A DNA stretch of 64,000 nt from Castor canadensis (taxonomy: Eukaryota; Chordata; Mammalia; Rodentia; Castoridae). Shown in pieces: positions 62,440-64,000 of the stretch. Every line of letters begins with the position of its first letter. Position 1 is the first letter of the stretch. Both the position numbers and the translations under genes were made by a program. Where the stretch lies: the NCBI RefSeq assembly GCF_047511655.1, contig NC_133392.1:98403042-98467041 (forward strand), in the 5' to 3' direction. Below the pieces are notes generated by a model. It had not been told where the DNA came from. It saw only the letters and a list, made by a program, of their open reading frames with translations, and did not search any database.

Positions 62440-62850
62440 CCCCAGGATGGCACAGAGGACTGTCACCATCAGTACACCGAAATCTGAGCTCATTTTTAGC
62501 CTCCCAGGTCTGTGTCTTTCCATGCAGTGAGTGTCCTAACACCAGCTGCCCCAGCTACAAACCCAGGAGTCAGGTGTTCTCAGCCTTCCTCTCCTTCTCC
62601 ATCTCAACCAGTCAAGTCTTGCTGTTCTGCATCCTCATTTTCGCTCAACTCTGCTTACATCTTTCTATTCCCAGTGTCAACATCGCTGTTTGATTTTCCA
62701 CCATTGTTCACCTGAATTGTTCCAGCTCTGTTCCAGTGGTGGCTTACTTTACCAGTGGACTTCACTGGGTTCCAGACAACTTGGAGATGTTATCTTATTC
62801 ACAGAGCGTAGCAGAGTGTCCAACACACATAAATGCTCAATAAATGGTCA
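62440..62850 (+). mobile_element. L2 LINE 3' relic
   Basis: 'ctcaaccagtcaagtcttgc', then 'agcagagtgtccaacacaca' and 'aatgctcaataaatggtcac' at the end follow L2. Confidence 0.7.
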
Positions 62851-63374
62851 CCCAGCTCAAGCTCAGGCTTCCTGCAATTAGAAATAGACAATGGGAAAGC
62901 AGACCTTCGCCCTTACTTCTTAGTGTAGGCCCTCATTCAAGAGTCAAAGGTCAAGCCCCGCATTCAAGAGTAAAGGAACCTGCACACATTTTAATCCATC
63001 TTCAGTGTAAAGGACATTTGTTGTAAGTGATTAGGGGGCAGGAAATGTATCTTTCGGGGGTCAATTACTTTATAGAACCATGGAAGGACACATGAGCAAG
63101 CTGCATGGGGAGCGCTGTGGCAGTTGTTGGCCTCTGTGTCATTAGAGCTCATTACTTTCTGTCTTTAGAGTAGAGGTGAAGGAACACTTCTGTCAGCATC
63201 ACTCCTCCTAGGCTCCTTCAGGTTTTGAGTGCTAATGACCCAAACCACTATGCCCATGACCTAGGACTTTGCCTATCTTGCTTTTAATCAGATTCGGGGC
63301 AGACCTGTGGGATGGGAGCCAGAGTCCAAGAGTATGTTCCCCAGAATAACACTTGTAGGTAACACATTCCCATT

Positions 63375-63545
63375 GTTCCCCCATTCATTCATACAAACAA
63401 ATATTTCTTAGCCATCTAACATGTTCCAGGTACCATTCTTCATGCTAAGGATACATGTATGAGCTAACCAGAAAGAATCCCTGCTACCTTGGAGGTTCCA
63501 TATGCACTAGGGAGACAGATCATAATAAATAAAACATGTCCAGTG
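63375..63545 (-). mobile_element. L2 LINE 3' end, reverse
   Basis: 'ttcattcatacaaacaaata', 'atgttccaggtaccattctt' and 'gggagacagatcataataaa' are the reverse L2 terminus. Confidence 0.75.
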
Positions 63546-64000
63546 GTTAACACCTGCTTATCTGCTTTGCAGAGCCCTGGACATCACGCTACTCTTTGGT
63601 CCATGGAGCCAGGGTCACATTTCCCTTGAGCTGGAGAGTGGCTAATGTTAGCCCTCTGAACCCCTCTAAATGACACCATTGCAAGTCAGTGCTAAGGCTG
63701 GAATTAGGACCATGGTTCCAGTTTCATGCAAAGGCAGACCAAGCAGGAAGCATATGCACGCCTTCTAGAAAGCAATTTTAAATGTCATTGGCCACATTGT
63801 GCCCTTATAAAGAAGACAGCAGGATTGGCAAGAAAGGAGGAAATTAGCAAGAGAGCAGCTGAAGTTGATCCAAGATGCTCGCAGGAAGGTCCTCTCCCCT
63901 GGCCAATAGGCTAGAAACCACTCCTTACTAAGATGTTTGAGGGACTTTTTTTTCTCATGAGAATGGCAGCAAACAGGTGAAAGGTGACATCAATTACCTT

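Larger units (their letters stand above)
24815..64000 (-). other. ST6GALNAC5: ST6GALNAC5 gene, 3' part (three coding exons, two full introns, part of an upstream intron)
   Basis: Three exons on the minus strand join in phase (phase 2 at both junctions) into one 249-residue open reading frame. It matches the catalytic domain of ST6GalNAc V, the GT29-family sialyltransferase of the Golgi. The two complete introns are 39619-46057 (about 6.4 kb) and 26096-39510 (about 13.4 kb). The upstream intron runs from 46468 to at least the window end. The human protein, as I recall it, is about 336 residues, so roughly 87 N-terminal residues (cytoplasmic tail, signal anchor, glutamine-rich stem) are missing here. 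I saw no CpG-rich first exon or glutamine-repeat exon between 46468 and 64000. The right limit given is the window edge and the left limit is the first AATAAA signal. Confidence 0.93.

Noticed and set aside
46468..64000. Search for the membrane-anchor and glutamine-rich stem exons of ST6GALNAC5
   Set aside because: No minus-strand segment encodes a short N-terminal anchor or a Gln run with a donor, and no CpG island is visible. They are probably beyond the window.

Overview
The window is mammalian nuclear DNA and looks rodent. It has AT-rich, intron-sized spacing, canonical GT/AG splice sites, mammal-wide old repeats (MIR, L2, MER5, MER2, MaLR LTRs) and many young tRNA-derived ID SINEs and 7SL-derived B1-like SINEs. 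Many SINEs are B1+ID dimers or B1+B1+ID trimers. I associate that combination with the beaver/kangaroo-rat branch of rodents and think beaver most likely. This rests on recall of the repeat type, not a search.

One protein-coding gene is supported. It is ST6GALNAC5 (alpha-N-acetylgalactosaminide alpha-2,6-sialyltransferase 5, a Golgi ganglioside sialyltransferase), on the minus strand. Its last three coding exons are at 46058-46467, 39511-39618 and 25864-26095. They join in phase to encode the C-terminal 249 residues, which include sialylmotifs L, S, III and VS, and they end in a proper stop codon. The N-terminal exon or exons (cytoplasmic tail, membrane anchor, stem) are not seen and should lie beyond position 64000. 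A 3' UTR probably runs down to about 24800, where the first AATAAA on the minus strand occurs.

Layout: 1-2540 is the decayed 3' part of an L1. From 2540 to about 24800 is gene-free flank downstream of ST6GALNAC5, holding LTRs, L1M fragments, L2/MIR relics and SINEs. From 24800 to 46467 are the three exons and two introns (13.4 and 6.4 kb) with many SINEs, three short young L1 insertions and a SINE-split MaLR LTR. From 46468 to 64000 is part of the next upstream intron, with L2, L1M/MER2 and SINE insertions plus a repeat-poor stretch at about 50.2-52.7 kb that could hold regulatory sequence.

I found no new gene system. The points most worth checking are the modular SINE series with exact target-site duplications, a 5'-inverted (twin-primed) L1, sense-oriented L1 poly(A) signals inside introns, a perfect DR1 nuclear-receptor half-site pair in an intronic LTR, and an inverted repeat rich in TAAT cores at 51.4 kb.
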